From RHKX01 sp041393495 (GTDB taxonomy: Bacteria > Actinomycetota > Thermoleophilia > Solirubrobacterales > 70-9), in contig JAWKKA010000001.1 in the NCBI GenBank assembly GCA_041393495.1, forward strand, positions 62,001 to 126,000: DNA of 64,000 nt, in the 5' to 3' direction. Below the pieces are notes generated by a model. It had not been told where the DNA came from. It did not search any database and saw only the letters and a list, made by a program, of their open reading frames with translations. The translations under genes and the position numbers were made by a program. Below are positions 17,905-27,081 of this stretch, one piece after another. Position 1 is the stretch's first letter. Every line of letters begins with the position of its first letter.

Positions 17905-20151
17905 ATGCAAGCCCGGACGAAGAGCACCAGTGCACCCCGCAACCTGGCCGCCCGCATGGGCCGCTGGAGCGCGCAGCACCGAAGGAAGGCGTTCCTCGGC
18001 TGGCTCGCGTTCGTGATCACGGCGGTCGCGATCGGCGCCGCCGTCGGGACGAGCACGCTCGCGGACGAGGACAGCGGCGTCGGCGAGTCCCGCCATGCAG
18101 ACCAGGCGATCGCCGCGGCGTTCCCGGACGAGGGCGCCGAGGAGACCGTGCTCGTGCAGAGCGCCGGCCCGACGGCGTCGGAGCCGCGCTTCGAGGCCGC
18201 GGTCGGCGACACGATCGCGGCGCTCCGCGACGAGCCCGGCGTGCAGGGCATCACGAGCCCGTACGCCGCCAGCGGCGCGATCTCCGAGGACGGCCGCTCC
18301 GCCCTGATCAGGTTCGAGATCGCCGGCGGCGACGAGCTCGCCGGAGAGCGCGTGGAGGACGTGCTCGCGGCCGTGGGCGACGTCGACCGGCGCTATGGCG
18401 ACCTCCGGATCGAGGAGTTCGGCTTCGCCAGCGCGGACAACGCGCTGACGAAGGCGTTCGCGGACGATTTCCGCAAGGCCGAGACCACCTCGCTGCCGAT
18501 CACCCTGGTGATCCTCGTCGTCGCCTTCGGCGCGCTGGTCGCGGCGGGCATCCCGCTGCTGCTCGCGATCTCGGCGGTGGCCGCGGCGCTCGGGCTGATC
18601 GGGCCCGTCAGCCGGCTGATGGCGGTCGATGAGGCGATCACCTCGGTCGTGCTGCTGATCGGCCTGGCGGTGGCGGTGGACTACGCGATGTTCTACCTGC
18701 GCCGCGAGCGCGAGGAGCGGGCGGCGGGACGGGGCCCCGAGGCCGCCCTCGAAGCAGCTGCCGCGACCTCCGGGCGGGCGGTGCTGATCTCGGGCCTGAC
18801 GGTGATGGTCGCGATGGCCGGCATGTACTTCGCCGGGGCGGCGACCTTCGCGGGGTTCGCCACCGGGACGATCCTGGTCGTCGCGGTCTCCGTGCTCGGC
18901 TCGCTGACCGTGCTGCCCGCCGTGCTGTCGAAGCTCGGCGACCGCGTCGAGCGCGGACGCGTGCCGGTGATCGGGCGGCTGAAGCGCTCCGGCCGCGGCT
19001 CGCGGCTGTGGGGGGCGGTCGTCGACCGCGTGACCCGGCATCCGCTCGCGTCGCTGCTGATCGCCGGCGGGCTGCTGGTCGCGCTGGCGATCCCGGCGTT
19101 TTCGATGCACACGGCGCTGCCGGGCGTGGACACGTTCCCGCGTTCGATCGGCGTGATCCGGACCTACGACCGGATCCAGGCCGCCTTCCCCGGCAACCAG
19201 CTCCCGGCCGAGGTCGTCGTCGAGGCGGACGACGTGACCTCGCCGGAGGTCGGCGCTGCGATCGAGGCGATGAACCGGCGCGCGCTCGCAAGCGGCGACT
19301 TCCAGGGGCCGGTCTCGGTCCGGGTCTCGCCCGACCGCAGCGTCGCCGAGGTGTCGCTGCCGATCGCCGGCGACGGCACCAACGAGCGCTCGATCGCCGC
19401 GCTGGAGGCGCTGCGCGGGAAGATCATCCCGGCGACGGTCGAGGAAGCCGGCGCCGAGGCGTCCGTGACCGGCATCACCGCGTCCAACCAGGACTTCAAC
19501 GACGTGATGAAGTCGAACGTCCCGTACGTCTTCGCGTTCGTGCTCGCGATGGCGTTCGTCCTGCTGCTCGTCAGCTTCCGCTCGATCGTGATCCCGCTCA
19601 AGGCGATCGCCCTCAACCTGCTCTCGGTCGGGGCGGCATACGGAGTCCTGAAGCTCGTCTTCCAGGACGGGCACCTGGCCGGGCCGCTCGGGATCGAATC
19701 GACCGGCGCGATCACCTCGTGGCTGCCCCTGTTCCTGTTCGTGGTCCTGTTCGGGCTCTCGATGGACTACCACGTGTTCATCCTGACCCGGATCCGCGAG
19801 GCGGTGGGCGCCGGATCGCGGACCGAGGACGCGGTCGCACACGGGATCAGGTCGACCGCCGGCGTGGTCACGAGCGCCGCTGTGGTGATGGTCGCCGTCT
19901 TCTCGATCTTCGGGACCCTGTCGATGATCGAGTTCAAGCAGATGGGAGTCGGCCTCGCCGTCGCCGTCCTGATCGACGCCACGATCGTTCGCGGCGTGCT
20001 GCTGCCGGCGGCGATGGTGCTGCTCGGCGAGCGCAACTGGTGGCTGCCGCGGTGGCTGCAATGGCTGCCCCGCATCTCCCACGGGGAGCGCGCCCCGCAG
20101 ACGAAGCCCGCCCCGACGACGCGCGCCGGCGTTCCCGCGGCGCAGGCCTGA
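17905..20151 (+). CDS. MMPL-family (RND-type) membrane transporter
   Basis: The 748-aa product has two repeats, each with an extracytoplasmic loop and a cluster of five to six TM helices. Diagnostic MMPL motifs are IGLAVAVDYAMFYLRRERE in the first half and FGLSMDYHVFILTRIREA in the second; the Asp-Tyr pairs are the proton-relay positions. MMPL proteins export lipids, siderophores or drugs using the proton gradient. ATG 17905 is chosen because GGAGAGG precedes it; an earlier in-frame ATG at 17878 lacks this. It is divergent from a two-component system. A paralogue with its own two-component system lies at 38083-41964. Confidence 0.92.
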   Translation: MQARTKSTSAPRNLAARMGRWSAQHRRKAFLGWLAFVITAVAIGAAVGTSTLADEDSGVGESRHADQAIAAAFPDEGAEETVLVQSAGPTASEPRFEAAVGDTIAALRDEPGVQGITSPYAASGAISEDGRSALIRFEIAGGDELAGERVEDVLAAVGDVDRRYGDLRIEEFGFASADNALTKAFADDFRKAETTSLPITLVILVVAFGALVAAGIPLLLAISAVAAALGLIGPVSRLMAVDEAITSVVLLIGLAVAVDYAMFYLRREREERAAGRGPEAALEAAAATSGRAVLISGLTVMVAMAGMYFAGAATFAGFATGTILVVAVSVLGSLTVLPAVLSKLGDRVERGRVPVIGRLKRSGRGSRLWGAVVDRVTRHPLASLLIAGGLLVALAIPAFSMHTALPGVDTFPRSIGVIRTYDRIQAAFPGNQLPAEVVVEADDVTSPEVGAAIEAMNRRALASGDFQGPVSVRVSPDRSVAEVSLPIAGDGTNERSIAALEALRGKIIPATVEEAGAEASVTGITASNQDFNDVMKSNVPYVFAFVLAMAFVLLLVSFRSIVIPLKAIALNLLSVGAAYGVLKLVFQDGHLAGPLGIESTGAITSWLPLFLFVVLFGLSMDYHVFILTRIREAVGAGSRTEDAVAHGIRSTAGVVTSAAVVMVAVFSIFGTLSMIEFKQMGVGLAVAVLIDATIVRGVLLPAAMVLLGERNWWLPRWLQWLPRISHGERAPQTKPAPTTRAGVPAAQA

Positions 20152-20292
20152 CGCCAAGACGGGCGCCGGGGGGGGCGGTTGGACGCGTTCGCCGGCTGGC
20201 CGAGGTCCCGAGATACACAGATGGCCCCATATCAACGTGCCGTCGCGGCTGGCATCGTCCGCGCGAGTCAATCGTTCGACAGGAGGCCAGGA

Positions 20293-20508
20293 GTGACCGC
20301 GAAGACATTGCTGATCGCCATCGTTGCCGCGCTTGCGGCCGCCGCGATGTTGGCGTTGCCGTTGAGCGCCGGCGCCGGCGAGATCCACAGGGCGGCCAAG
20401 CAGGAGTGCAAGCATGAGCGCCGCACCGACAGACAGGACTTCATCCGCGACTATGGCGGGACCGGCAAGCGGGCCCTGAAGCGCTGCATCGTCGCCGAGA
20501 TCCGTTGA
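20293..20508 (+). CDS. Small secreted Cys-containing protein, function unknown
   Basis: The GTG at 20293 follows a strong AGGAGG...AGGA. The 71-aa product starts with a signal peptide (TAKTLLIAIVAALAAAAMLA) and leaves a mature part of about 45 residues, basic, with two Cys (QECKHERR and KRCIVAEIR) that could form one disulphide. I do not recognise a family. The DNA after it holds remnants of other genes. Confidence 0.6.
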   Translation: MTAKTLLIAIVAALAAAAMLALPLSAGAGEIHRAAKQECKHERRTDRQDFIRDYGGTGKRALKRCIVAEIR

Positions 20509-20515
20509 GTCAGGC

Positions 20516-20560
20516 CGGATCGACCACCTCGTCCTCACCGTCGCCGACATCGAGCGAGCG
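20516..20560 (+). pseudogene. Remnant of a VOC/glyoxalase-family gene N-terminus
   Basis: Frame CGG ATC GAC CAC... reads RIDHLVLTVADIERA, which closely matches the first beta-strand and helix of glyoxalase/VOC proteins, including the metal-ligand His. The match ends abruptly, no start codon is adjacent, and the rest of the domain is absent. It abuts a cyclase remnant. Confidence 0.45.
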
Positions 20561-20603
20561 GGCTCGCCGCCGCTGTGGAGGCGGCGGGACAGCGCAAGCA
20601 GGC

Positions 20604-20717
20604 GACGTGTTCGCCGACGTTGCCGGCCCCGTGCACCTGGCGGAGCGGATCGACGCCGAGCAGTGGCGGGAGGTGATGGCGGAGCGGCTCGACGCCGAGC
20701 CCGTGGTCGGGTCCTGA
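20604..20717 (+). pseudogene. Remnant of a class III cyclase-type gene
   Basis: The frame reads DVFADVAGPVHLAERIDAEQWREVMAERL and then stops, in segments. It is the same stretch as FADVAGSMELAERLDAEQWREVI in the intact cyclase at 7767-11078. Only the first metal-binding Asp motif survives; nothing of the rest of the domain is present. Confidence 0.5.
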
Positions 20718-20781
20718 GGGGGTCGCCAGGCGGACGACGAGCGCCACCGCCGGCTTCCGCCGCGCGTGAGCCGCCGTCGGC

Positions 20782-21030
20782 TCAGCCGCCGCCCGGGCCC
20801 TCGGCCGCCTCTGCGACGAGGGCCCGGAGGCTCGCGTGCTCCTCCGCGCAGGCCGGGCAGCCGGCCAGGTGGGGGCGCATGCCCGGCACCTGCCGGTCGG
20901 CGTCGATTCCACTCAGCTCGAGGTCGACGTACTCGTCGAGCCGGTCGAAGCACTCATCGCAGCTGACCTCGGCCTCGGCGGGACCGAGCATCCTGCTCAA
21001 CGCGTCGGACTCGTTGCTGCTCATCGTCAT
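20782..21030 (-). CDS. Putative zf-HC2-type anti-sigma factor
   Basis: The 82-aa product contains CDECFDRLDEYVDLEL followed by MRPHLAGCPACAEEH, the H-x3-C-x2-C zinc site of anti-sigma domains. No TM segment follows, so it would be a soluble ZAS-type regulator, probably redox- or zinc-responsive. Its ATG overlaps the sigma gene stop (ATGA) and is preceded by AAGGAGG. The pairing makes control of the upstream sigma factor very likely. The last residues are EGPGGG, and nothing longer is seen. Confidence 0.8.
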   Translation of the reverse strand: MTMSSNESDALSRMLGPAEAEVSCDECFDRLDEYVDLELSGIDADRQVPGMRPHLAGCPACAEEHASLRALVAEAAEGPGGG

Positions 21031-21683
21031 GACCTCCTTTCCGTGCTCACGGGCGGGCGGGCGAGGCCCTCGGCGGCGAGCTCGGTTCGGAGCTTGCGCC
21101 GGGCGTCATGAAGCGTCTTGTAGAGCGCGCCGCGGCTCGAGCCGGTGCGCTCGGCGATCACGTCGATCGGGATCCCGTTCAGCGCCAGCGCGACGAACAC
21201 CGATCGCTGGTGCGGCGTCAGCGTCGACTCGACGGCTGCCCGGAGGCGCTCGAGGACCTCGGCGCTCTCGAGCTGCTCCTGGGCGCTGCGGCCGTGATCT
21301 GCGAACTGCTCCCAGCTGCCGTCCTGCAACGTGACCTCGCGCGACTGCCAGGCGCGCCGGCGCAGCTTCACCCCGGCTTCGACGATCGCGAACTTGTAGA
21401 CCCAGGTCGTGAACCGGCTCGCGCCCCGGAAGTCGTCGAGCTTGCCGAGCACCGAGACGAGCGCGTCATCGGCCGCCTGGACGGCGAGGTCGTCGAGCTC
21501 CTCGCCGCGGACGTGGCTCAGCGCCGCGCGCCGACGGCCGAGCTCGAACCGGGCCGCCTTGAGCAGCAGGCCGTGCAGGCGCGCGACGGCGGCCTCGCGC
21601 GCCGGGCCGCGATCGCGGAGCGCGTCGAGCCAGTCGCGGTTCTCGCGCTCGCGCGAGGGCCGCTCGCTTCCGGGCAGGGCCAC
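21027..21683 (-). CDS. ECF-type RNA polymerase sigma factor
   Basis: The 218-aa product has region 2 (EELDDLAVQAADDALVSVL, DFRGASRFTTWVYKFA) and region 4 (LTPHQRSVFVALALNGIPID ... GSSRGALYKTLHDARRKLR). It directs RNA polymerase to a small regulon, presumably stress-related. The open frame extends past an ATG at 21797 that overlaps the folE stop, but that extension is Ala/Pro-rich and unlike the family. GTG 21683, six nt after TACCCT, is preferred as a leaderless start. The anti-sigma gene overlaps its stop. Confidence 0.85.
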   Translation of the reverse strand: MALPGSERPSRERENRDWLDALRDRGPAREAAVARLHGLLLKAARFELGRRRAALSHVRGEELDDLAVQAADDALVSVLGKLDDFRGASRFTTWVYKFAIVEAGVKLRRRAWQSREVTLQDGSWEQFADHGRSAQEQLESAEVLERLRAAVESTLTPHQRSVFVALALNGIPIDVIAERTGSSRGALYKTLHDARRKLRTELAAEGLARPPVSTERRS

Positions 21684-21689
21684 CGGTCG

Positions 21690-21695
21690 AGGGTA
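21690..21695 (-). promoter_or_regulatory. -10 box (TACCCT) for the sigma gene, leaderless
   Basis: On the minus strand TACCCT ends six nt before GTG 21683. Four copies of a heptamer repeat lie 28-60 bp upstream of it. Confidence 0.4.
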
Positions 21696-21722
21696 GCCGC
21701 CGGGCGCGGCGGGCGGCAGTCG

Positions 21723-21750
21723 CGACGGGCGACGGGCGACGGGCGACGGG
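21723..21750. repeat. Four perfect tandem copies of the heptamer CGACGGG
   Basis: Copies start at 21723, 21730, 21737 and 21744. They sit between folE and the sigma gene, just upstream of the inferred sigma -10/-35 region, and would be prone to copy-number slippage. Confidence 0.85.
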
Positions 21751-21793
21751 ACCGGCGCGGGCGGCAGGCACGGCGCCGCGGCCGCCGCCCCGT

Positions 21794-22420
21794 TCATGGC
21801 TTGCCGGCGAGCGCGAGGAACTCCTGCCGCGTTCGCTGGTCGTCGCGGACGGCGCCGAACAGCGCCGAGGTGATCGTGCGCGCCCCCGGCTTCTGGACGC
21901 CGCGCAGCGACATGCACATGTGCTCGGCCTCGAGGACGACGCCGACCCCCTGTGGGTCGAGCTCGTCCATCAGCCAGCGGGCGATCTGCGTCGTCAGCCG
22001 CTCCTGGACCTGGACGGACCGCGCGAACTGCACGACCACCCGGGCGAGCTTCGAGAGGCCGATGATCCGCTCGCCGGGCAGGTAGCCGACGTGGGCGACG
22101 CCGACGAACGGGAGCAGGTGGTGCTCGCAGAGGCTGTGGAAGGGGATCCCGGTCGCGACGACGAGCTCGTCGTAGCCGGCGTCGTTCGGGAACGTCGTCG
22201 GGCTGAAGGCAGCCGGGCTGAGCAGCTCCGTGTAGACGTCGACCATCCGCCGCGGCGTCTCGCGGAGGCTCTCGTCGTCGATGTCGATGCCGAGTGCCTC
22301 GAGCAGGTCGGCCGCGGCATGCTCGGCTCGCCGGCGGTCGATCACCCGCGGCGGCGGGGTGGTGGAAGGGACAGGAATCGCTGGCGCCTCGCCCAGAGGC
22401 ATCGGTTCGAGAAAGCTCAT
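21794..22420 (-). CDS. folE: GTP cyclohydrolase I
   Basis: The 208-aa product shows the family signature: HSLCEHHLLPFVGVAHVGYLP (zinc Cys and His), GLSKLARVVVQFARSVQVQE, and MCMSLRGVQKPG with the second zinc Cys. It converts GTP to dihydroneopterin triphosphate, the first step of tetrahydrofolate synthesis. ATG 22420 is chosen because it starts the variable N-terminal tail (MSFLEPMPLGEAP); a longer frame reaches 22471. The conserved core is complete, in contrast to the divergent folP at 4.5 kb. It is not linked to other folate genes here. Confidence 0.95.
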   Translation of the reverse strand: MSFLEPMPLGEAPAIPVPSTTPPPRVIDRRRAEHAAADLLEALGIDIDDESLRETPRRMVDVYTELLSPAAFSPTTFPNDAGYDELVVATGIPFHSLCEHHLLPFVGVAHVGYLPGERIIGLSKLARVVVQFARSVQVQERLTTQIARWLMDELDPQGVGVVLEAEHMCMSLRGVQKPGARTITSALFGAVRDDQRTRQEFLALAGKP

Positions 22421-22480
22421 GTCCCTGTTGGTGACCGCCCGACGGCGGTTCTTACCGCGGCATGCCGCCACCGAGCGAAA

Positions 22481-22550
22481 GGCGCGGTGTGCCCGCCGCT
22501 GGACGTGGCGCGGTGTGCCCGCGGCAGGGCGCGAGGCGTGGTGTGCCGCC
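22481..22550. repeat. Three spaced copies of GGCGYGGTGTGCC
   Basis: Copies begin at 22481, 22507 and 22535 (spacing 26 and 28 bp), in the gap between folE (start 22420) and the oxidoreductase end at 22593, that is upstream of folE on the minus strand. The 26-28 bp spacing is 2.5 helical turns. They could be operator sites for folE or merely a short duplication. Confidence 0.5.
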
Positions 22551-22592
22551 CGGTTCGCAGAGCGGCCGCTCAGGCGGTCGGTCCGCGCCCAC

Positions 22593-24596
22593 TTACAGCG
22601 TCGCCGCCGCCTTGAGCCCCTCGAGCACGGCCTCCTCCACCGTTCTCGGCGCCAGGCAGTCTCCGATCAGCACCGACTCGATGCCGTCGGCGGCGAGCTC
22701 CGCGCCGAGGGAGCCGTTCGCGATCTGGCCGTGGGCGAGGACGAGCGAGGCCGCGTCCTCGACGATGACCGGCTCGCCGCTGACGGTGTGTGTGAAGTAG
22801 ACGGTGTCGTCGTCGGCGCCGTAGAGCCGCGCCATCGGAATGATCGTGATGTGCCGGCGGTGGAGATCGGCGATCAGACCGTCGCGGACGTACTGCTGGA
22901 TCCGCTGCCCGGGCATGTAGCCGTTGACGGCGAGCGTCACGGGGCTGCGCGTCATCGATGCGTGTAGCGCGATCCCGGGACCGACCCAGTCGCAGGGCCA
23001 GTCGGCGACGACGACGTGGCCGTCCGGAAGCTCGGCGCCGGACAACAGCTCCCAGGCGTCGACGATGGTCGGGTTGCCGAGGATCTCGAGCGGAGGGCGG
23101 CGGGGCAGGCCGCCGGTGGCGATCACGACGACGTCGGGCTGCTCGCGCTCGACGAGCGTGCGGTCGACGCGGGAGCCGAGGACGATGCGGGCGCCGGCGC
23201 TCTCGGCCTCGTACTGGAGGTTGGTGGCCACGCCCCCGAACTCGGCGCGGCCCGGCAGGCGCTCGGCCAGCAGCACCTGCCCGCCCACCCGCCTGCCGGC
23301 CTCGTGGACGGTGACGTCGTGGCCGCGCCCGGCCGCGACGGCGGCGGCCTTGAGGCCGGCGGGACCGGCGCCGGCGACGAGCACGCGGCGGGGCCGCGAC
23401 GTCGGCTCGAGGGAGCCGAACTGCAGCTCCCGACCCCGTTCCGGGTACTGGATGCAGGAGGTCGAGTAACCCGCGTGGAAGTGGCCGATGCAGGCCTGGT
23501 TGCAGGCGACGCAGGCGCGGATCGCGTCGAGCCGGCCGTCCAGGGCCTTGCGCGGCAGCTCGGGGTCGGAGATCAGCGCCCTGGCCATCGCGCAGGCGTC
23601 GGCCTGGCCCGCCGCGAGCACCCGCTCGGCCTGCTGGGGCTCGTTGATCCGCCCGGCGACGATCACCGGGATGTCGACGACCGACCTGACCCGCGCCGCC
23701 AGCGGGGCGACGTAGGCGTTGTCGACGTGCATCGGGGGCACGATGTGATCGGAGCCGGCCAGCGTCGCCGACGATCCGACGATCACGTTGACGTAGCTGA
23801 GCGCCCCGCCTTCGGCGAGGGAGGCGATCGCGGCCAGCGACTCGTCGGGCTGCAGGCCGTCGTGGGAGAGCTCATCGACGCTGATCCGGAGGCCGACGAT
23901 CGCGCCGCTGCCGACCGCGTCACGCGCGGCTTCGACCACCTCCCGCAGGAACCGGATCGGCTCGCGGCCGTAGGCGTCGTCGCGGTCGTTGAGGCGCGGA
24001 TTGAGAAACTGCGCCGGCAGATAGCCGTGGCTCGCGACGACCTCGATCCCGTCGAGGCCGGCGCGCACCAGCCGGTCGGCGGCGCCGGCGTAATCGGCCA
24101 CGACCTGTTCGATCTCCTTGCGATCGAGCGGGCGCGGCATGACGTGAAAGCGCTCGCTCGGCGCGGCGCTGGCCGAGTAGGCGACCGGGGCGCTGCCGTC
24201 CTGCGACTCCATGACCTCGCGCCCGGGATGGAAGACCTGGCCGACGACGACGGCGTCGTGGGCATGGCAGGCGTCGGCGAGACGACGGTAGCCGGGCAGG
24301 CAATCGTCATCGTTGGCCATGAGGATGTGCGAGGTGTAGCGGGCCGACTCGTTCACACCGGCGACCTCGACGATGATCATGCCGACGCCCCCCGCGGCAC
24401 AGGCCTCGTGGTAGGCGACGAGGGCATCGCTGACCCGACCGTCGACCGCCAGCGTCGTGTCGTGGGCGGACAGCACGATCCGGTTGCGGAGCGTGGCCCC
24501 CCCGATCTCGAGCGGCGAGAACAGGTGCGGGAACTGAACCACGCCCGGCGGCTCGGGACCCGACGCCGACCCGTCCTCTGCCGGCGGTGCTCCCAT
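22593..24596 (-). CDS. FMN/FAD/4Fe-4S oxidoreductase of the old-yellow-enzyme / 2,4-dienoyl-CoA reductase type
   Basis: The 667-aa product has an N-terminal OYE-type TIM barrel (residues about 22-350: PHLFSPLEIGGATLRNRIV, EVVASHGYLPAQFLNPR, YGREPIRFLREVV), an iron-sulphur motif CVACNQACIGHFH...SC near 370, and a C-terminal FAD/NAD(P) domain starting VLVAGAGPAGLKAAA. This is the FadH / trimethylamine dehydrogenase layout; the substrate may be an enoyl thioester, an alkylamine or another enone. A TAGCAT box six nt before ATG 24596 implies a leaderless mRNA. It appears monocistronic. Confidence 0.88.
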   Translation of the reverse strand: MGAPPAEDGSASGPEPPGVVQFPHLFSPLEIGGATLRNRIVLSAHDTTLAVDGRVSDALVAYHEACAAGGVGMIIVEVAGVNESARYTSHILMANDDDCLPGYRRLADACHAHDAVVVGQVFHPGREVMESQDGSAPVAYSASAAPSERFHVMPRPLDRKEIEQVVADYAGAADRLVRAGLDGIEVVASHGYLPAQFLNPRLNDRDDAYGREPIRFLREVVEAARDAVGSGAIVGLRISVDELSHDGLQPDESLAAIASLAEGGALSYVNVIVGSSATLAGSDHIVPPMHVDNAYVAPLAARVRSVVDIPVIVAGRINEPQQAERVLAAGQADACAMARALISDPELPRKALDGRLDAIRACVACNQACIGHFHAGYSTSCIQYPERGRELQFGSLEPTSRPRRVLVAGAGPAGLKAAAVAAGRGHDVTVHEAGRRVGGQVLLAERLPGRAEFGGVATNLQYEAESAGARIVLGSRVDRTLVEREQPDVVVIATGGLPRRPPLEILGNPTIVDAWELLSGAELPDGHVVVADWPCDWVGPGIALHASMTRSPVTLAVNGYMPGQRIQQYVRDGLIADLHRRHITIIPMARLYGADDDTVYFTHTVSGEPVIVEDAASLVLAHGQIANGSLGAELAADGIESVLIGDCLAPRTVEEAVLEGLKAAATL

Positions 24597-24602
24597 GCCG
24601 CG

Positions 24603-24608
24603 ATGCTA
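24603..24608 (-). promoter_or_regulatory. -10 box (TAGCAT) for the oxidoreductase, leaderless
   Basis: On the minus strand TAGCAT ends six nt before ATG 24596. Confidence 0.45.
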
Positions 24609-24782
24609 CTTGCGGCGGTGGGGTGGATCAAGACACGATGAGGTCCGATGACGCGAAGCCGGCGTCGCTGGACAGGCACCCGGCAGCACGGGTACCGCCG
24701 CGGCTGGCCGTAGGGCCTCGTGGAAGCGCTCGACCTCGCAGAGGCTGGAGGGTCAATCTCAACCTGATTCCCGGCGAAAGCG

Positions 24783-25010
24783 ACCCCGTTGAGGGGCTCT
24801 TCTTCCGGCGAGCTTCAGGCACACCGGCTCCGACGGTGCTGTGGTGGGCAAGGCTTCGTCTTCTCGACGACCGGGGGAGAAGCCGTTTGATCCGAGCAAC
24901 GCCCTTCGCAGCGCGCAGCGGTTGTGGAGGAAGGCGGGTCTTCGGCCGATCGGCTTCCACGAGCTCCGCCACGACTACGCCAGCTCCATGATCGCTGCGG
25001 CTGCTGATCG
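24783..25010 (+). pseudogene. Degraded tyrosine recombinase (phage-type integrase) remnant
   Basis: One frame reads TPLRGSSSGELQAHRLRR and GFVFSTTGGE; after a one-base shift near 24878 the next frame reads KPFDPSNALRSAQRLWRKAG and GFHELRHDYASSMIAA. Together they match the central part of a tyrosine recombinase, with the H-x-L-R-H box containing the catalytic His and Arg. The rest of the catalytic domain, including the Tyr, is missing, so it is inactive. It lies in a gene-free stretch from 24609 to 25186; I see nothing else recognisable there. Confidence 0.6.
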
Positions 25011-25186
25011 CGATGCCCCCGGGCACCGAGCCGGCGCCGCCCGCGCCACTGACGCCGACGCGCTCGAGCGCGTCGCCCTGTCCGCCGGCGGTCGGCGCGT
25101 CCCCCGGTGGCGTGTCATGAGATTCCGTGGGGCGGCACGATCGGAGGGGCCGCAACAAGATCGAACCCGCCCGTGTTTTTGTGAGG

Positions 25187-27030
25187 ATGATGGACATGCC
25201 GTCGAATGGGAGGTCGAGGATCGCCGTCACCGCGGCGATCGTCCTCATGGCGTTCGCGATCGGCTCGGCCGAGCGCGCCGTGGCCGCTGAGTGGCCCTAC
25301 TACGACGACCGCACCTGGCAGCGGATCACGGTGCCCGGAGCGAGCTGCGGCAACGGCACCCCGTTCAGGTTCTGGTTCTCCCAGAGCGTCGGCGATCCCG
25401 GTTCCGATCGTGTGTTCATGTGGATGCGCGGCGGCGGCTCGACGTGGGTCGGCCGCGACGGCACCCTGACCACGCCGATCAACAGCCTCGCCAGGCTCGA
25501 CGGCCGGCTCAACGCCGGTTCGAACACGAGGCCTCCGTCCGGCCCGGGCCTGTTCATCGACCACCGCGCCAACGACGGCTTCATCGGCGATGCGCAGTGG
25601 GTGTACCTGCCCTACTGCACGCAGGACTGGCACTCTGGCACCCGCGCGGCTCCCACCACCTACGACTTCACCGACTCGGAGCTGGCGGCTGATGTCGCGC
25701 GCACCCTCAACGGCGGGCGCGACGGCGGCGACTGCGGCCTGGCGCCGACGCCCGGCCAGCTACAGGCCCAGCACCACATCGTGGTCCTCGACGTGACCGG
25801 AGCGTGCCCCAACGTCACCGTCACCCGGCTCGAGGTCGAGATCCGCCACCGGGGAGCGATCAACTTCGAGGCGGCGATGCCCCTGATCGAGCAGCGGTTG
25901 TATGCGGCCGGCGTCGACCCGGATCAGATCGACGTACTTCTCGGCGGTGGGTCGGCCGGCGCTTTCGGCGCCTGGTACAACGCCCGGAGCATCGGCGACT
26001 CCATCTATGGGCGGCCCGGTGCCCGGCTGACGATCCTGCCGATGGCCGGTTCCCCCATCGATCACTACTGGGACGCGGGGAAGGAGCAGCTCACCCTCGA
26101 TGCCGATCACCTCGCCGACGTGCAGCGCCAGCTGGGCCAGTACGGCACCGAGCTTCCATGCACCGTCGCCGGTGGCGCCTACTCTCCCGCCGAGGGCGAC
26201 CGCTGCTACGACGTCGCCGACCTGGCCGCGCACTACCTCGACCGCTGGCCCGGCCTGGACCTGAGCATCGTCCCGGTCATCAACAAGGAGGACGACATCG
26301 GCGTCCGCCAGTTCGTCGGTGAGTCCGACGAGCCCGGGTACGGCGAGCGCCTGCTGGCGTTCTGTCGGACCATTCACGCCTACGGCTACGCGTTGGCGGC
26401 GCTGCCGCGCGTCTATCCCTGGATCGGGTGGCTCTGGTCGCAGGAGCCCCCGAGGTCGCCGCAACGGGTACACGTCTTCGGCAATGCCGAACTGCTGGTC
26501 CCGCTCAGCGATCCCCGGCTCGGACCCACCCACCCGTCCGGCGACGGGATGAACGGCGCGCTCGCCTATATCAACTCGGTGGCCGCCCGGACCGCGAGCA
26601 GCAAGCTCCGCCCGATGGTCGATCAGCAGCTTTCGCTCGTCATCGACCGCGACGATCCGGCCAGCGGCGTGGATCCCGGCTTCAGCGGCGAGTGGGGGGC
26701 GCCAACCCGCCCGAGTCGGCGTGCAACGTGCCACCGCCCGACATCTCGCTCGAGCGGGTGAGGCGCCACCGCCGGCGCGGCACCGCCACGCTCGTGCTGG
26801 CGGTCCCCGAGCCCGGCCGCGTCAAGCTGCGCGGCCACCGGGTCAAGCCGCGCGCGCGCACCGTGCACACGCGGCGGCCGCGGTTCACGGTGCGGCCGCG
26901 CAGCCGCCTGCTGCGCAGGATGGACGGCGGCCGGGCGGTGCGGGTGCGGGTCAACGTCCGCTACCGAGCGACCGCGGGCGGCGGGTCGTCGCTGAGCAAG
27001 CGGATCCGGCTGACGCGGAGGCGTCGCTGA
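25187..27030 (+). CDS. Secreted pectin-acetylesterase-like (Notum-type) hydrolase with basic C-terminal tail (one frameshift)
   Basis: The product begins with a signal peptide (RIAVTAAIVLMAFAIGSA) and has GGGSAGAFGAWYNARS, the nucleophile region of pectin acetylesterase/Notum hydrolases, plus several Cys that may form disulphides. The frame stops at 26761 because one G is missing in the run at about 26694-26699. Repaired, it continues as ANPPESACNVPPPDI and ends at 27030 in a strongly Arg-rich beta-type domain (614 aa in all). Family assignment rests on the nucleophile motif and overall pattern, so the substrate is open. ATG 25187 or 25190. Confidence 0.65.
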
Positions 27031-27081
27031 GGCGGTGAGATGGCGTTTGCGGCAAGTATGTACGTACGTGTGTAGTAGTAG

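Noticed and set aside
17767..20550. 927-aa open frame on the minus strand, and a similar one at 37891-40398
   Set aside because: Both are antisense to MMPL pumps and are His/Arg/Asp-rich low-complexity translations of repeated codon patterns.
21723..21750. CRISPR-like repeat
   Set aside because: Seven-base tandem units with no spacers and no cas genes in the window.
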